This document shows, in pieces, positions 6,418-6,836 of a stretch of 6,836 nt of DNA. The notes under the pieces were generated by a model. It did not search any database. It was not told where the DNA came from and worked only from the letters and a program-made list of their open reading frames with translations. Source of the DNA: Planctomycetaceae bacterium (GTDB lineage Bacteria > Planctomycetota > Planctomycetia > Planctomycetales > Planctomycetaceae); NCBI GenBank assembly GCA_016795125.1, contig JAEUIG010000229.1:1-6836 (forward strand), read 5' to 3'. A program made the position numbers and the translations under genes. How positions within the stretch are numbered: the stretch's first letter is position 1; every line of letters starts with the position of its first letter.

Positions 6418-6430
6418 GCCGCTTCGCGGC
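6418..6430. repeat. Short hairpin between the REP-like pair and the membrane protein gene
   Basis: GCCGC-TTC-GCGGC is a perfect 5-bp stem with a 3-base loop, about 60 bp past the stop of the right-hand minus-strand gene. On the minus strand it is not followed by T residues, so I do not call it a terminator. It may be one more member of the local hairpin cluster. Confidence 0.3.
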
Positions 6431-6491
6431 TTTCCACTACGACTGGAGCAGAAGGATGGGCTTCGCCGACCGCTGCAAGCGACCAGCTCAC

Positions 6492-6836
6492 CTACGCCAG
6501 CACCAGTGCGGCGGCGCCGGCTGCGGCGGCACAGAGGCTGACAGCAGCGAGTGCCAGCCGACCGCGATAACGGCCGCCGGTGGAGGAGTCGACCCGCAAC
6601 GCCGCCGCCACCACGCCGAACAGCAGCGTGAGCGCGACGGCACCGACGCCCAGCCCGCTCACGCGATGCTGGACGGCGACGTTCTTCGCCGCGGCATAGG
6701 CCCGATCCGCAAGGGCGGCGTTGTAGTCGAGCTGCCAGTACGAGCGGTACATCGGCGATTCAAACTCGCCGACCTTCAGGCTCGTCTGCTGGATGTGCCG
6801 GTTGATGATGGCGCCCGACTGGTGGATGAGGTCAGC
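6492..6836 (-). CDS. C-terminal end of an unrecognised membrane protein (runs off right edge)
   Basis: The frame is open from the right edge to a TAG at 6492-6494, giving 114 residues of a longer protein. An internal ATG at 6752 could be mistaken for its start, but 28 in-frame codons upstream (ADLIHQSG to VGEFESP) read as normal protein, so the true start probably lies outside the window. A soluble stretch with RSYWQLDYNAALADRAYAAAKN (about 31-52) precedes two hydrophobic helices, about 61-80 (GLGVGAVALTLLFGVVAAAL) and 94-114, separated by a short polar loop RVDSSTGGRYRGR (81-93). The protein ends immediately after the second helix, so it is a C-terminally anchored membrane protein. The layout recalls uncharacterised planctomycete membrane proteins I remember only loosely. 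Family and function unknown; frame confidence is good because composition, helix pattern and lack of stops agree. Confidence 0.7.
   Translation of the reverse strand, partial: ADLIHQSGAIINRHIQQTSLKVGEFESPMYRSYWQLDYNAALADRAYAAAKNVAVQHRVSGLGVGAVALTLLFGVVAAALRVDSSTGGRYRGRLALAAVSLCAAAAGAAALVLA

Larger units (their letters stand above)
6090..6491. other. Intergenic region without a credible gene, rich in hairpins
   Basis: About 400 bp between ligA and the right-hand membrane protein gene. The short open frames here have no Shine-Dalgarno, are rich in Arg/Ala/Ser as expected of chance frames in GC-rich DNA, and resemble no family I know. The content is a possible ligA promoter near 6134-6143 followed by several GC hairpins (6199-6214, 6342-6412, 6418-6430). 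No tRNA, small RNA gene or CRISPR-like periodicity was seen. Confidence 0.6.

Noticed and set aside
6342..6430. CRISPR array or tRNA-like cloverleaf
   Set aside because: There is no regular repeat-spacer period, and the branched fold has no acceptor stem, anticodon arm or CCA of tRNA form; an inverted REP-like pair explains it better.
6418..6430. Terminator of the right-hand membrane protein gene
   Set aside because: The 5-bp hairpin lacks a T-tract on the minus strand.
6388..6570. 60-codon plus-strand open frame across the hairpin region
   Set aside because: Low-complexity Ala/Ser/Arg content, and it runs antisense into the end of a more plausible membrane protein gene.
1..6836. A defence, toxin-antitoxin or secondary-metabolite system
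   Set aside because: All recognised genes are a lipid enzyme, a redox enzyme, an envelope protein and a housekeeping ligase; no nuclease, helicase, toxin or biosynthetic cluster genes are present.

Overview
This GC-rich, 6.8 kb chromosomal stretch most likely comes from a planctomycete (Planctomycetota). The inference rests on a Tat-exported Gfo/Idh/MocA-type oxidoreductase, a type abundant in that phylum, an exported multi-domain protein with secretin N-domain-like repeats and a Gly/Phe tail, an NAD-dependent DNA ligase with a WLIAWKWEKYEA motif V, and GC-rich hairpin repeats between genes. It is an inference from protein style; no rRNA or other phylogenetic marker is present.

Layout. (1) 1-632, minus: the N-terminal 210 codons of a cardiolipin synthase-like phospholipase D enzyme, running off the left edge before its first HKD motif. 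(2) 633-760: two tandem GC hairpins 40 bp apart; the one nearer cls carries a T-tract on the minus strand and looks like an intrinsic terminator for the next gene. (3) 761-2143, minus: Tat-signal Gfo/Idh/MocA oxidoreductase, with a good Shine-Dalgarno and a -35/-10 pair upstream. (4) 2144-2356: divergent regulatory spacer with a GNRA-loop hairpin and two start/Shine-Dalgarno pairs for the next gene. (5) 2357-4018, plus: exported protein built from repeated secretin N-domain-like modules, with no pore domain. (6) 4019-4067: 49-bp convergent gap without a convincing terminator. (7) 4068-6089, minus: complete ligA. (8) 6090-6491: about 400 bp without a credible gene, holding several hairpin/REP-like elements, including a 10-bp inverted repeat enclosing two smaller hairpins. 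(9) 6492-6836, minus: C-terminal end of an unrecognised membrane protein with two C-terminal membrane helices, running off the right edge.

The genes do not form an obvious pathway or operon: lipid synthesis, a periplasmic redox enzyme, an envelope protein and DNA ligation, each apparently its own transcription unit. I see no phage, transposon, CRISPR, toxin-antitoxin or defence locus. The most interesting items are the poreless secretin-N-like protein, the intergenic hairpin family, and a CGGTA(G/C)ACT motif upstream of three minus-strand genes that may be a -10 element.
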